Assembly: GCA_025937835.1 (NCBI GenBank)
Contig: JAICQO010000019.1
Span: 1-64,000 of the forward strand
DNA from: Polyangiaceae bacterium
GTDB taxonomy: Bacteria; Myxococcota_A; Polyangia; Polyangiales; Polyangiaceae
DNA length: 64,000 nt
Direction: 5' to 3'
The stretch's first letter is position 1. Every line of letters begins with the position of its first letter. Position numbers and translations under genes: made by a program. Positions 17,135 through 26,724 of this stretch are shown in pieces. The notes under the pieces were generated by a model, which saw nothing but the letters and a program-made list of their open reading frames with translations, was not told the origin of the DNA and searched no databases.

Positions 17135-18780
17135 GGCAAGAGCGCCCAACGCGTCAAGCTCTCGACGGCCGGAGCCGACACCTCGAGACCGAGCGCGAAG
17201 CCCTCGGGGCGAGAGCGCGCGCCGGCCACGAGCCACGCGGGTTCGCCCTTGCCGGAAAACGACCGCACATCGAGCGCGAGCAGCGTGTCGAGGGCGCCCA
17301 CTGGACCCGACAGCAGCCCCGTGAGCTCGGGGCGGCCGCCGAGCGACGCGCCGCCGTTGCGCGCCGCGAGCAGTGCGGCGGCGGCACGATCCGCGTCCGG
17401 CCCGAGCACGAGCTGAAACCGCCCGGGCTCGAACCAATACAGCACCTCGATTTCACGAGCCGGTTTGGCCGCGCCCGGTTTGGGCGAAAACAGATAGCGC
17501 ACCCGCTCCGCCGGCAGCGCCCCGACGCGCGCCGGAGCCCGGACCAGGCGCGGCTTACCGAACAGCGACGCGATCGGCTCCGCCCAGGGAGCCTCCACCA
17601 AGGACCCGAGCAGCTTCGCGAGGCCGTCGCGCAGCTGCTTCTCGTCGCGCACGTCACTCGTGAACGACAGGCTGAGCTCGCCGAGCCACGCGAGCGTGAA
17701 GCGCTGGCCGAGACCTGCGTCGATCGCCCGGAACATGCCCGCGAGCTCCGTCGCGCGCGGCTCCGTCAGGCGCGCGCCGAACAGCGCCCGCAGCGTCGCG
17801 CTGGCGGCCGGCTCGCTGGCGTCGAGCTTGCGCCCGACACTCAACACGACCGACGCCGCGTCCGGCAGCTCGGCGAGCGCGCGCGGCGGCGTCGGAGCGG
17901 GTGTCGGCACCGGCAGCGCGGCCGCGCCCGAGGGCAGCCCGAGCCACAGCCCGAGCCGATCACTCCCGGGGATGAGCTCGAGCTCAGCCGTTCGGGCCAC
18001 GTCGAGCGCGCGAAACATCGGCTCGACGAGCGCGTCGAGCCCGGCGAGCGCGGCCTTGGGATCGGCGAAATCCGCGGGGCGGCCGCGCTCGGCCTGGGCG
18101 CGCTCGGCGAGCCGGGCGAGCTCGGCGCGGCGCTCGGCGTAGCTCCGCCGCAAGAACGAAGCCAAGAGCGCCGGTCGAGCCGCGAGCTTCGAGCCGCTCG
18201 CCTTCGCCCTGGCCGTCACCCGCACCAGATACGCACCGGACTGCTCGACGGCGCTCCGCGGCCCGACGAGCAGCGCGTCGTCGATCACCGCGAGCGCGCG
18301 TTCCGGCGGCTTGCCGGGGGCAGGCTCGAGGAACACCACGTTGCCCGCCCGGACCGCGCGAAAGCCCGCCGAGCTGCCGGTCGACAGCCGCGCCACGAGC
18401 TCGGGCCCGCTCGTGAGCGGCAGCACGGCGAGCGCCTCGACCGCGCCGGTCTGCGACAGCACCAGGCCGCCGGCGACGGGACGCGAGAGCTCGAACGCGC
18501 CCGCGGTGAGCGGACCGAGCTCGAGCAGCGCGCCGAACGCGAGCTCCGGCCCGACCGGTATCAGCCGCCCGGGCGCACCGAGCAGCGGGTGCACGGCGCG
18601 CCAGGTGGACCCCACGTCTGCCAGGGTCCACTCGGCGACGAGCGCGCTCGGGCGCGACGGCAGCGGCGCGGGCCTCGCTTTCGCCGGCGGCTCGTCGTGC
18701 TTCGCGCTCTTGCACGCGCCGAAGGCGAGAGCCGCACCGAGCAGACCCACCGCGCACAGCCGCCGACGCGAGCGCGGCAT
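17131..18780 (-). CDS. Large lipoprotein of unknown function
   Basis: A 549-residue protein starting at ATG 18780. It has a lipoprotein signal peptide with twin-Arg-rich start, hydrophobic core and the lipobox FGAC (Cys about residue 23), then a Lys/Pro-rich linker and a long Ala/Leu-rich domain with no recognised family. Repeated segments of the style LVVGPRSAVEQSGAYL resemble the internally repeated surface or solute-handling lipoproteins common in myxobacteria. It lies four bases downstream of ssb and overlaps the SDR-like gene (TTGA), so it is in the middle of a minus-strand unit. Confidence 0.7.
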   Translation of the reverse strand: MPRSRRRLCAVGLLGAALAFGACKSAKHDEPPAKARPAPLPSRPSALVAEWTLADVGSTWRAVHPLLGAPGRLIPVGPELAFGALLELGPLTAGAFELSRPVAGGLVLSQTGAVEALAVLPLTSGPELVARLSTGSSAGFRAVRAGNVVFLEPAPGKPPERALAVIDDALLVGPRSAVEQSGAYLVRVTARAKASGSKLAARPALLASFLRRSYAERRAELARLAERAQAERGRPADFADPKAALAGLDALVEPMFRALDVARTAELELIPGSDRLGLWLGLPSGAAALPVPTPAPTPPRALAELPDAASVVLSVGRKLDASEPAASATLRALFGARLTEPRATELAGMFRAIDAGLGQRFTLAWLGELSLSFTSDVRDEKQLRDGLAKLLGSLVEAPWAEPIASLFGKPRLVRAPARVGALPAERVRYLFSPKPGAAKPAREIEVLYWFEPGRFQLVLGPDADRAAAALLAARNGGASLGGRPELTGLLSGPVGALDTLLALDVRSFSGKGEPAWLVAGARSRPEGFALGLEVSAPAVESLTRWALLP

Positions 18781-18784
18781 CGAC

Positions 18785-19252
18785 TCAGAACGGGATGTTG
18801 TCGTCGCCGCCGTAGTCCTGATCGTCGTAGCCGCCGCCCTGCGGCGCGGCCGGCTCCGGACCACCGTAGTCGTCTCCACCGCCGGCGCGCTGACCACCGC
18901 CACCGCCACCGCCGCCGCGCGCGCCACCCGCGAGGATCACGTTGTTGGCGATCACCTCGGTGCGGTAGCGCTTCTGGCCTTCCTTGTCGTCGTAGCTCGA
19001 CGTCTGGAGCCTGCCCTCGACGAACAGGCGCGAGCCCTTGTTCAGGATCTTGCTCAGCGCCTCGCCGCGCTTGCCCCAGACCACGATGCTGTGCCAGTCC
19101 GTGCGTTCCTGCCGGACCTTGTTTCGATCGAGGTACGTCTCGCTCGTCGCCAGCCGCAGCTTGAGGACGGCTTGGCCGCCCGCAGTCATGCGAAGCTCGG
19201 GGTCGGCGCCCAGGTTTCCTAGAAGCATCACGCGATTCAGGCCTTCGGCCAT
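18785..19252 (-). CDS. ssb: Single-stranded DNA-binding protein SSB
   Basis: A 155-residue SSB. The OB-fold domain (residues about 1-105) starts LNRVMLLGNLGADPELR and includes WHSIVVWGKRGE and LFVEGRLQTSSYDDKEG. It is followed by a Gly/Asp-rich disordered linker and the acidic tip DDNIPF that recruits partner proteins. The protein coats ssDNA in replication, recombination and repair. The ATG at 19252 is chosen because it gives the standard N-terminus; the frame extends ten codons upstream. Confidence 0.95.
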   Translation of the reverse strand: MAEGLNRVMLLGNLGADPELRMTAGGQAVLKLRLATSETYLDRNKVRQERTDWHSIVVWGKRGEALSKILNKGSRLFVEGRLQTSSYDDKEGQKRYRTEVIANNVILAGGARGGGGGGGGQRAGGGDDYGGPEPAAPQGGGYDDQDYGGDDNIPF

Positions 19253-19354
19253 GCTGGCTCTCCTTGAGGTTCCCTCCGGCACATGGTCGCGGGGGACTTG
19301 GAAGTCAAGCCAGGCCTAGGACAGCGTTTGACCGGCACGGCCGGCCTGGCGGGG

Positions 19355-19717
19355 TCAGCGCGACGCAGGCGCGTCGAGCTCGCTCAACATGCCGTGGATT
19401 TGCTGGCGCAAATCGAGCAGCACCACCCGCGCCGGCTCCGACAACCGCGCCGGCCCCGGCTCGACGCCGTTTTCGCGCAAGCGCCGCCGCGCGCCCTCGA
19501 TCGTGAAGCGATGCGTGTACAAGAGGTCCTTGACGCGAAGGAGCTTGTCCACGTCGCGACGAGAATAGACGCGCTGGCCCTTGCGCGACTTCTGCGGGCG
19601 AATCGAGCGGAACTCGGTCTCCCAGTAGCGGAGCACGTGCGGCTCGACGCCGACGATCTGCGAGACCTCGCCGATCCGGTAGTAGAGCTTGACGGGGCCG
19701 GCAGGCTCGTCGGCCAT
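19355..19717 (-). CDS. MerR-family transcription regulator
   Basis: A 120-residue DNA-binding protein. The winged helix begins YYRIGEVSQIVGVEPHVLRY and continues WETEFRSIRPQKSRKGQRVYSR, followed by the recognition-wing segment and a dimerisation helix. There is no metal-binding Cys or ligand domain at the C-terminus. It follows ihfA immediately (a known conserved neighbourhood in proteobacteria-like genomes). A GTG at 19726 could also start it, overlapping the ihfA stop; the ATG at 19717 is preferred. Confidence 0.88.
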   Translation of the reverse strand: MADEPAGPVKLYYRIGEVSQIVGVEPHVLRYWETEFRSIRPQKSRKGQRVYSRRDVDKLLRVKDLLYTHRFTIEGARRRLRENGVEPGPARLSEPARVVLLDLRQQIHGMLSELDAPASR

Positions 19718-19718
19718 G

Positions 19719-20048
19719 CTAGCCACTACCGTTGCTGCCGGCCTTGGCCTCGAGCTCCGACGGGTGGCGCTCGTCGTTCAACGCCATCTTCAAGAGCTGG
19801 CTGGCCTTGAAGCTCAGCACGCGCCGCTCGGTGATGGTGATCGGATCGCCGGTCTGGGGATTGCGCCCCTGGCGCTGGCGCTTGTCACGCAGCACGAAGT
19901 TGCCGAAGCCCGAGATCTTGATCTTCTCGCCTCGGCCGAGCGTCTCTTTCATGGTCTCGAAGACCAAGTCGACCAGATCCGCCGACTCTTTCTTCGAGAA
20001 GCCGCCGAGCCTTGCGTAGACCGCCTGGACGATGTCCGCTTTGGTCAT
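19719..20048 (-). CDS. ihfA: Integration host factor alpha / HU-family DNA-bending protein
   Basis: A 109-residue member of the HU/IHF family, which bends DNA in recombination, replication and promoter control. Seen: MTKADIVQAVYARLGGFSKK at the start, the helical body VFETMKETLGRGEKIKI, SGFGNFVLRDKRQRQGRNPQTG (beta arm with the intercalating Pro region) and the tail VLSFKASQLLK. The alpha-subunit identity rests on the tail and on the adjacent MerR gene. The ATG at 20048 is the family start; the longer frame upstream is antisense shadow of nothing recognisable. Confidence 0.9.
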   Translation of the reverse strand: MTKADIVQAVYARLGGFSKKESADLVDLVFETMKETLGRGEKIKISGFGNFVLRDKRQRQGRNPQTGDPITITERRVLSFKASQLLKMALNDERHPSELEAKAGSNGSG

Positions 20049-20155
20049 ATCTCGCCGCACGCAGGCTCGCCCATGAGCCCAGTAGCCGAGGATGCTAGCG
20101 CGCCCCGTATCCAGAAGTCCATACGGAAGTCGCCGCGCCCGGGCGGCGGCGTGGA

Positions 20156-21694
20156 TCAGGCGGCGCGGGCCATTCCGGCCGCTTCTTCCACGCCCGCGGA
20201 CCCGCCGCTCGCCTTTTGGCTCGCGACCGCGGCGCGCTCGGCGAGCTGCTCGCCCAAGACCCGTGCGGCAACGTAGCCGTAGCCGAGCGTGAACAGCAGC
20301 GCGAAGGGAGCTGCGAACCAGTGGCCCGTGAGCAGCGACGCCGCCACGCTCGCGAGGCTCACCAGCCCGAGCGCGATCTCGGCCAGCGGGAGCGACGAAA
20401 CCTGCCGGTAGCGGTTCTGCATCGCGCCGCGCTTCGGCGTGCGCACGAACTCGCCGGCCATGTGCCGAGAGCCGTCCCACACGGCGCGCGTCAGGTGGGG
20501 AGCGAGCCCCGCGCCGAGGGCGATCAGCGCCGGCAGCTTCTTGATCGCGTGCCAGGCCGAGCGCCCCTGCGCGACCTCGGCGATCGCGTAGAAGGCACCG
20601 AGCGAGCCGGTGGCTCCGATGCACAGCGGCAGGTCGATTATCACGAGCGTGCGAATGCCCGTGGCCGGCATGAACACCAGCGCCGGCAGCAACACCAGCG
20701 TCAACAAGACCGTGGCCGGATAGGCCAGGTGCGGCATGAGGTGGAACACGGCCTCGATCCGCCGCCGCAGATCGAGCTCGGACGACAGCACCTTGCGCAT
20801 CAGCTTGCGCGACGTCTGAATCGTGCCCTTGGCCCAGCGGTACTGTTGAGCGCGGAAAGCCGCCATTTCTTCGGGCAACTCGGCGGGCGTGGTCACGTCC
20901 GCGCGGTACACGAAGCGATAGCCGGCGAGCTGCGCGCGGTACGAAAGATCGAGATCCTCGGTCAGCGTGTCGTGCTCCCAGCCGCCCGCGGCGTCGATCG
21001 CGGCGCGCCGCCAGATGCCGCCCGTGCCGGAGAAGTTGAACATGCAGTCGGTGGCGTAGCGCGCGCGGTTCTCGACTAGGTGATGACCGTCGAGCATCAG
21101 CGCTTGCACCGAGGTGAGCAGGCTCGCGCCGCGGTTCAGGTGACCCCAGCGCGTCTGCACCATGCCGATCTGCGGGTCCTTGAAGTGACCGACCACGGAG
21201 CGCAAAAACTCCGGCTGCGGGATGAAGTCCGCGTCGAAGATCGCGACCAGCTCCGAGCTCGACAGCGCGAGGCCGTGAGCGAGCGCGCCGGCCTTGTACC
21301 CGACGCGATCGTTGCGGCGCACGTAGTGCGCGTCGATGCCGCGAGCGCGCAGCGCCTCGACCGCAGAGCTTGCGATGGCCTGGGTCTCGTCGGTCGAGTC
21401 GTCCAGCACCTGGATCTCGAAGCGGTCGCGCGGGTAGTCGAGGTTGCCGGTGGCCTCGATCAGGCGCCGGGCGACGGTAGCCTCGTTGTAGAGCGGGAGC
21501 TGCACGGTGACGCGAGGCAGCGGACCCGGGCCGGGCTCCACCTCTCGAGCAAGGCCCTCGAGCTTCTTCCTGTGGCGGATGCAGGTGAGCGCGAGGTGCG
21601 CGCGGTGCGCGCCGTACGAGCACAGCAACAGGAGGATGGATCCGTAGACGAGGAGGAGACCTACCTGCATGAACATCTGTTGGGCACGTAACAT
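20156..21694 (-). CDS. Processive GT2 family glycosyltransferase (CslA/cellulose-synthase-like)
   Basis: A 512-residue membrane glycosyltransferase. One membrane helix occurs at residues about 10-28, then a GT2 catalytic domain: VQLPLYNE (nucleotide binding), LDDSTDET, FDADFIP (D-x-D, metal), TEDLDLSYR (catalytic base region) and QQYRWAKGT, the Q-x-x-R-W product-binding motif of processive enzymes. About four C-terminal membrane helices follow. It likely polymerises a beta-linked polysaccharide such as a mannan or glucan, and secretes it. The substrate is not decidable here. The gene stands alone, downstream of the TPR/beta-barrel gene on the same strand. Confidence 0.88.
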   Translation of the reverse strand: MLRAQQMFMQVGLLLVYGSILLLLCSYGAHRAHLALTCIRHRKKLEGLAREVEPGPGPLPRVTVQLPLYNEATVARRLIEATGNLDYPRDRFEIQVLDDSTDETQAIASSAVEALRARGIDAHYVRRNDRVGYKAGALAHGLALSSSELVAIFDADFIPQPEFLRSVVGHFKDPQIGMVQTRWGHLNRGASLLTSVQALMLDGHHLVENRARYATDCMFNFSGTGGIWRRAAIDAAGGWEHDTLTEDLDLSYRAQLAGYRFVYRADVTTPAELPEEMAAFRAQQYRWAKGTIQTSRKLMRKVLSSELDLRRRIEAVFHLMPHLAYPATVLLTLVLLPALVFMPATGIRTLVIIDLPLCIGATGSLGAFYAIAEVAQGRSAWHAIKKLPALIALGAGLAPHLTRAVWDGSRHMAGEFVRTPKRGAMQNRYRQVSSLPLAEIALGLVSLASVAASLLTGHWFAAPFALLFTLGYGYVAARVLGEQLAERAAVASQKASGGSAGVEEAAGMARAA

Positions 21695-21799
21695 CCCGTC
21701 CCCACCCCAATTGTCATCGACCTGTAAAACGTTGCATTTTGGTGTCCCACCCCGGGGACTCCCCAGTGTCGAGCCGGTTCAGTGGCCGAAATCCCGCAT

Positions 21800-23146
21800 T
21801 CAGCGGGAAAACCAGCCGAATTCGCCGCTCACGCCGAGCACGATGAAGGCGTGCGTCGCCACGCGATCCCCGTCGATGTCACCCCGCAGGTAGGCAGGCG
21901 GCCGCAGCGCCTCGCAGGTGCTGGACGTGGCCTGACGGTAGCGGCCGATCGTCCCATGAGCGTAGGGGACGAGCTGGAACGACCGGCTGATCGGCACGAT
22001 GGCCCCGCCTCCGACGCGCAGTGAAGGACCGGTCACCGTCAATGACTGGCTGGTGAAAGTTCCGCAGCCACGGTCCGGCATCGAGATGTCGAGCGCCATC
22101 GCCAGTCGCTCGTAGACGACGACGCCGAGCTCGCCGTAGCCGCCGAGCTTTCCGTGCGGCGTTCCCGCCAGGAACGAGAAACCCACGGCCTGCCGATTGA
22201 CCACCGAGGCATCGACCCGGGCGCGATCGTCGCTGGTCGCCCCCGTCAGGGCTGCGAATTTCACGGGTGGCGAGCCCGGTGAATGGAGCGCGCCCTCGCC
22301 GAACAGCTTCGCGCCGAAATAGCGAGCGAAGCGGACCCCGAGCTTGAGCTCGAGCGACATCCCGATCCCCACGTAGTCGCTGATCGGCGCGTCGGGCCCC
22401 GTCGATAGCTTGCCGACGGGCAGCCCCGCCCCCACGCCGGCCCCCACGAACCAGGCCGTGCGCGGACCGCGGTCGGATTCACTCTCCTGGGTTACCGGAG
22501 GCGCGGGCATCTCCTGCGGCGCGCGCGTGAGCTCGAGTTCGAGCCGCAACGCTTCGCGTGCGCCGTCGGCGAGCTCGATCGTGGTCTCGACCCGCCTGCC
22601 GTCGGGCACCGAGGCGTGGATCCGGTGCTGGCCGGGGTTCATCGGGCGATCGACGCCGATCGCCGCGGGCGAGACCGGCTTGTCGTCGATCGTCACGACC
22701 AGCCCCGGCTGGTCCGGCGGGACGATCTCGATGCGCAGGGCTGCAACCCGGGCCTCGACGCCGTCGAGCTCGGCGTCCGCCGCTTCCACGGCCTCGCGCA
22801 CGGCGGACGGCGTATCCTGCGATAACTCGACGCGGATCAGCCGCCGGTAGGTCTCGCTGGCCTCGACCAGCTGCCCGAGCTTGACCTGCGCGCGCGCGAT
22901 GTAGAGCAGGTGCATCGGCGCGTCGAACAGCGACTGCGCTCGCTCCAACCGATCCAGCGCGTCCGCGTAGCGCCCCACGTTGTAGAGCTCGATGCCTTCC
23001 GTCGCCAGGCTGCGCGCGTTGGCCTTGTCGACCGCGTCGTCCTGAGCGCGAGCGAGCTGCGCGCTCGCGAGCAAACCCACTCCGAGCAACGCGGACACGC
23101 ACAGCGCCCGGGCCCGGCGCCCTCTCTGTGTATCGCTAAGAGCCAA
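21800..23146 (-). CDS. TPR / PEGA-like protein with C-terminal outer-membrane beta-barrel
   Basis: A 448-residue protein with TTG start and an N-terminal signal peptide (cleavage near LARAQ). Residues about 40-130 hold two TPR units (NVGRYADALDRLERAQ). A PEGA-like beta segment follows, with PGLVVTIDDKPVSP. From about residue 225 alternating hydrophobic strands with aromatic ends, closing on FGWFSR, indicate an outer-membrane barrel. This TPR plus PEGA plus barrel layout recurs in myxobacteria, often beside Ser/Thr kinases, as here (kinase upstream, ending at 23217). Confidence 0.75.
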   Translation of the reverse strand: MALSDTQRGRRARALCVSALLGVGLLASAQLARAQDDAVDKANARSLATEGIELYNVGRYADALDRLERAQSLFDAPMHLLYIARAQVKLGQLVEASETYRRLIRVELSQDTPSAVREAVEAADAELDGVEARVAALRIEIVPPDQPGLVVTIDDKPVSPAAIGVDRPMNPGQHRIHASVPDGRRVETTIELADGAREALRLELELTRAPQEMPAPPVTQESESDRGPRTAWFVGAGVGAGLPVGKLSTGPDAPISDYVGIGMSLELKLGVRFARYFGAKLFGEGALHSPGSPPVKFAALTGATSDDRARVDASVVNRQAVGFSFLAGTPHGKLGGYGELGVVVYERLAMALDISMPDRGCGTFTSQSLTVTGPSLRVGGGAIVPISRSFQLVPYAHGTIGRYRQATSSTCEALRPPAYLRGDIDGDRVATHAFIVLGVSGEFGWFSR

Positions 23147-23216
23147 AGCTGGCTCAGCCTAGTCGCGAATCCGAGCGGACAGGTAATAGTGAGCGGCCGG
23201 GGCCTACCGAAGTACT

Positions 23217-24611
23217 TCAGTAACCCAGATCGATCGGCCGCTTAACCGGTTTGCTCGGGGTGGCTTCCTTCACCGCTGCTGCGCGTTTGGGCGCGGCGCG
23301 GCGCGGCGGCTTCGAGGGAGCTGGAGGCGCCGCGCTCGGCTCGGGCGGCGTGGGCAGCGGCGGTATGGCCTCGCTCGTGAGCACTTTGGCGGGCTCGGGC
23401 GGAGCCGCGGGCGCGCGGGGCGGCTCGCGCGTCGGAGCCCGGGGAGCAACGGCCGACGCGATCGGCTCGGCCGGCGAGTCCGAATCGCTGGCGAGCGCCT
23501 TCATGGCGACGGCGCCCCCGACGCCCAGGCAGAGGAGCGCGCCCAGCGCGACGGCAGCAAGCGGCACGCGCGCGCGCCGCGGATCGGTCGGATCGGTCGA
23601 CTGCGTGAGCGCACCGGCGGTCGCTGCCGCGCTCGGCTCGCTGCGCTTCGTGCTCAACACCAGGCGCGGGAACACGCGCGGCAGCTCGGGGGTCGGGTTC
23701 GAGAGCTCGGCGCTCGCGAGCACCGAGCGCACGGGAACCCCACAGGCGCGCGACAGGTCGTCGGCGAACTCTTGCACCGATTGATAGCGCCGCGTCAGGT
23801 CGCGCTCGAGCGCCTTCTCGATCACGGCATCGAACCCCGGGGGCACGTCGGGCTGAAGCTGCGACGGGATCGGGATCGGCTCGGTGCACAGACGCACCAA
23901 CAGATCACCTATCGCTTCACCGTCGAACGGCAACTGCCCGACCAAACAACGATAAGCGATCACGCCGAGCGACCAGATGTCCGTGCGATGATCGACGCTG
24001 CGCAGACCACGGGCCTGCTCGGGGCTCATGTAAAACGGCGTCCCCAGCACGGAGCCGGTGCGGGTCGCGGAAGAAGCCGTGCTCGAGCGGCGATCGGTGA
24101 ACTTGGCGATCCCGAAGTCGAGCACCTTGACGAAGTCCGCTTGCTCGTCGTCGTCCCAGACCAAAAACAGGTTCTCGGGCTTCAGATCGCGGTGCACGAT
24201 GCCGGTGGCATGTGCGCGGGCCACGGCACGGCACGCCTGGTGCAGGATGCGCGCGGTCTCTTCGGGCGAGAGCCGCGAAACGCGATCGAGGCGGCGGTCG
24301 AGCGGCTCGCCCTCGAGGTACTCCATCACGATGAACGGCGAGCCGTCGTCGGACAGGCCGTGGTCGTACATCTCGACCACGTGCTTGCTTCTGAGCGACG
24401 CCGCGGCGCGCGCTTCGTTCTCGAAGCGGTTTCGCGCTTCCGGGCTGTCGGCGTATTCCGGATCGATGAACTTCACCGCGACGCGCGTGCCGAGCGTCGC
24501 GTGCATGCCCTCCCAGACGGCGCCCATACCGCCGCGACCGAGCACCCGCGTCAGCCGGTACTTCCCCGCGACCAACGGCGCGGATTCCTCCAGTAAGTCC
24601 TGCCCAGTCAA
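23217..24611 (-). CDS. Eukaryote-like Ser/Thr protein kinase 1
   Basis: About 464 residues from TTG 24611. The kinase domain (residues about 10-275) shows the glycine loop VLGRGGMGAVWEG, the VAIK-type Lys in RVAVKFIDP, the catalytic loop HRDLKPENLF, DFG in LDFGIAKF and the APE-type GTPFYMSPEQARG. The juxtamembrane linker is followed by one membrane helix (VALGALLCLGVGGAVAMKAL) and a Pro/Ala/Lys-rich extracytoplasmic tail of about 100 residues. The start is uncertain because the frame is open 43 codons upstream. It is divergent from ppx. Confidence 0.9.
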   Translation of the reverse strand: MTGQDLLEESAPLVAGKYRLTRVLGRGGMGAVWEGMHATLGTRVAVKFIDPEYADSPEARNRFENEARAAASLRSKHVVEMYDHGLSDDGSPFIVMEYLEGEPLDRRLDRVSRLSPEETARILHQACRAVARAHATGIVHRDLKPENLFLVWDDDEQADFVKVLDFGIAKFTDRRSSTASSATRTGSVLGTPFYMSPEQARGLRSVDHRTDIWSLGVIAYRCLVGQLPFDGEAIGDLLVRLCTEPIPIPSQLQPDVPPGFDAVIEKALERDLTRRYQSVQEFADDLSRACGVPVRSVLASAELSNPTPELPRVFPRLVLSTKRSEPSAAATAGALTQSTDPTDPRRARVPLAAVALGALLCLGVGGAVAMKALASDSDSPAEPIASAVAPRAPTREPPRAPAAPPEPAKVLTSEAIPPLPTPPEPSAAPPAPSKPPRRAAPKRAAAVKEATPSKPVKRPIDLGY

Positions 24612-24824
24612 GACGAGATAGATTAGTGAGTCCGGCGGCCGGACGCCAGCAACCGCGCGGAGTGAATGGCTGAAACCGGAGCTCGCGCGCTCAATTCGGC
24701 CAGCCGGATTGCAACACGGCTGGTACGCCGAGGGTTCCATCGCAATCGGAACCAGCCAGTAACGTCACAAACACGGCACCGGCGAGCCGCGAGGCGTCCA
24801 CGGGCGCGGAGCACGCTCGTGGAC

Positions 24825-25757
24825 ATGCATTTTGCAGCAATGGATCTCGGGTCGAACTCGTTCCACCTGCTCGTTGCCGCTCGCGGCCCGGACGGCGAGC
24901 TCGTGAAGCTCGGAGCATACAAAGAAGTCTTGAAGCTTTCGTCGAGCATCGACGCTGCGGGTCGCCTGCCAGAGTCAACCATCGCGCGAGCGCTCGACGC
25001 GCTCGGGACGATGCTGGCCTTCGCTCGCTTCTTTCGCGCGCAGCCAATCGCGGTCGGAACCAGCGCTCTCCGCGCTGCCAAGAACGGGCAGGACTTCGTG
25101 CGCGCCGCCAAGCGGCGGCTCGGCCTCGAGGTGCGGATCCTCTCCGGTGACGAGGAAGCCGCGCTCGCTTACAGCGGCGCGCGCAGCGCCTTGAGCGGGC
25201 TCCCCGCCCGGATCGCGGTCGTGGATCTGGGCGGAGGCTCGGTGGAGATCGCGGTGGGCGAGCTCCAGGAACAGTGCCGCTGCACGGAGACGCTGCCGCT
25301 CGGCTTCCTCCGCTTCGGCGCTAGCAGCGAGAGCGAAATTCGGGAGCGCGTCGCCCGCGAGGTCCGCGAGGTCGCGGCGCGGGTCCGCGGCCTATCACCA
25401 GGGGCCTGCGTCGCGAGCGGGGGTACGGCGCGCGCGCTGGCGAAGGTGCTCGGCCCCTCCGCGCGGGTCGAGGGCCGGCCCATCCAACGCGACCAGCTGC
25501 GCTCGCTGTCGCGAGAGCTGTTCCACGCGAGCCCTGCGCGCCTCGCCGAGCTCGGCATCGAACCGGCTCGACGCGACGCGATCGGTGTCGGGGCCACCGT
25601 GCTGTCCGCGCTGGTCGATGGGCTCGGTGCGCCGAGCCTCCGGATCTCGCCGGGAGGGCTGCGCGAGGGTGTGTTGCTGCAGCAGATGGCGCTTTCCGAA
25701 CGCGCGGATCCGAGCGGGTTTCACGCGATGGCGCCCCTCGACCAGCTCGCCCTCTGA
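24825..25757 (+). CDS. Exopolyphosphatase / guanosine pentaphosphatase family (Ppx/GppA)
   Basis: A 310-residue member of the Ppx/GppA branch of the ASKHA fold. The phosphate-1 loop is AMDLGSNSFHLLVA near residue 6, the phosphate-2 block is VVDLGGGSVEIAVG, and GDEEAALAYSGAR is the interdomain segment. It degrades polyphosphate or pppGpp. The short length means that only the two ASKHA domains are present, without the C-terminal HD-like extension of long Ppx. The ATG at 24825 is chosen over the upstream open frame because conserved sequence begins there. The PurU gene follows after 63 bases. Confidence 0.85.
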   Translation: MHFAAMDLGSNSFHLLVAARGPDGELVKLGAYKEVLKLSSSIDAAGRLPESTIARALDALGTMLAFARFFRAQPIAVGTSALRAAKNGQDFVRAAKRRLGLEVRILSGDEEAALAYSGARSALSGLPARIAVVDLGGGSVEIAVGELQEQCRCTETLPLGFLRFGASSESEIRERVAREVREVAARVRGLSPGACVASGGTARALAKVLGPSARVEGRPIQRDQLRSLSRELFHASPARLAELGIEPARRDAIGVGATVLSALVDGLGAPSLRISPGGLREGVLLQQMALSERADPSGFHAMAPLDQLAL

Positions 25758-25820
25758 AGAGAGGCGGGCGCCAGCGCGCTTGACCGGGACGCGCGCGCGG
25801 CGAAACTGTCGCCTAGCCCA

Positions 25821-26690
25821 TTGTCTTCCGAACCCAATCTCGAGCTCGCGACGCTCCTCGTATCCTGTCCCGACCGGCGGGGCATCGTCGCCGCGCTCTC
25901 GCAAGTCTTGTCCGGACACGGCGCCAACATCCTGGATTCGGACCAGCACACCGATCCGCACGAGCGCGTGTTCTTCCAGCGGATCCGCTTCGACCTGTCG
26001 GAGCTGCTCAGCGACAAGCTGACGCTGGAGCGCTCCATCGGCGAGGTCGCGGGGCGGTTCGGCATGAGCTACCGCTTGATCTACGCGTCGAAGCCGAAGC
26101 GCGTGGCGCTGTTCGTCTCCAAGCACGATCACTGCTTCTACGATCTCTTGCTACGCAAGAAGTCGGGCGAGCTCGCCTGCGAGTTTGCGATCGTGATCAG
26201 CAACCACCCCGATCTCGAGGCGGTCGCGGCCCAGTTCGGTGTGCGCTTCCGGCACGTACCGAAGACCGCCGCCAACAAGAGCCAGGCCGAAGACACCGAG
26301 CTCGGTTTGCTGTCGGAGCTCGGCGTCGATCTGATCGTGCTCGCACGCTACATGCAGGTGCTGAGCTCCGAGTTCGTGACGCGCGCGGCGGTGCCGATCA
26401 TCAACATTCACCACTCGTTCTTGCCGGCGTTCATCGGACAGAAGCCGTATCATCAGGCGCACGAACGCGGCGTGAAGCTGGTCGGCGCGACGGCACACTA
26501 CGCGACGGCCGAGCTCGATCAGGGGCCGATCATCGAGCAAGACGTGGTGCGCTGCTCGCACCGCGACTCCGTCGAAGATCTGGTGCGAAAGGGCAAAGAT
26601 CTCGAGAAAGTCGCGCTCGCACGCGCCGTGCGCGCCCACCTCGACGATCGCGTGCTGGTCTTCGGAAACAAGACCGTAGTCTTCGACTGA
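25821..26690 (+). CDS. purU: Formyltetrahydrofolate deformylase
   Basis: A 289-residue PurU, which hydrolyses 10-formyl-THF to formate and THF and so balances one-carbon flux or feeds formate to PurT. The N-terminal ACT domain (TLLVSCPDRRGIVAALSQVL) occupies residues about 10-80. The formyltransferase-fold catalytic domain shows VISNHPDL, NIHHSFLPAF, GATAHYAT and LDQGPIIEQDV, with the conserved Asn, His and Asp. Length and order are standard. It starts with TTG. Confidence 0.93.
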   Translation: MSSEPNLELATLLVSCPDRRGIVAALSQVLSGHGANILDSDQHTDPHERVFFQRIRFDLSELLSDKLTLERSIGEVAGRFGMSYRLIYASKPKRVALFVSKHDHCFYDLLLRKKSGELACEFAIVISNHPDLEAVAAQFGVRFRHVPKTAANKSQAEDTELGLLSELGVDLIVLARYMQVLSSEFVTRAAVPIINIHHSFLPAFIGQKPYHQAHERGVKLVGATAHYATAELDQGPIIEQDVVRCSHRDSVEDLVRKGKDLEKVALARAVRAHLDDRVLVFGNKTVVFD

Positions 26691-26716
26691 CGACCGCCGC
26701 AGGACTCCTGTATACT
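26687..26716 (+). promoter_or_regulatory. Candidate sigma-70-type promoter for the FHA-AAA+ gene
   Basis: A TATACT at 26711-26716 (5 of 6 to TATAAT) is preceded after 18 bases by CTGACG at 26687-26692 (4 of 6 to TTGACA). The predicted start of transcription would fall within a few bases of the ATG at 26725, so the message would be nearly leaderless. This is the only such block in the 34-base gap after purU. Confidence 0.45.
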
Positions 26717-26724
26717 GCGCGCGA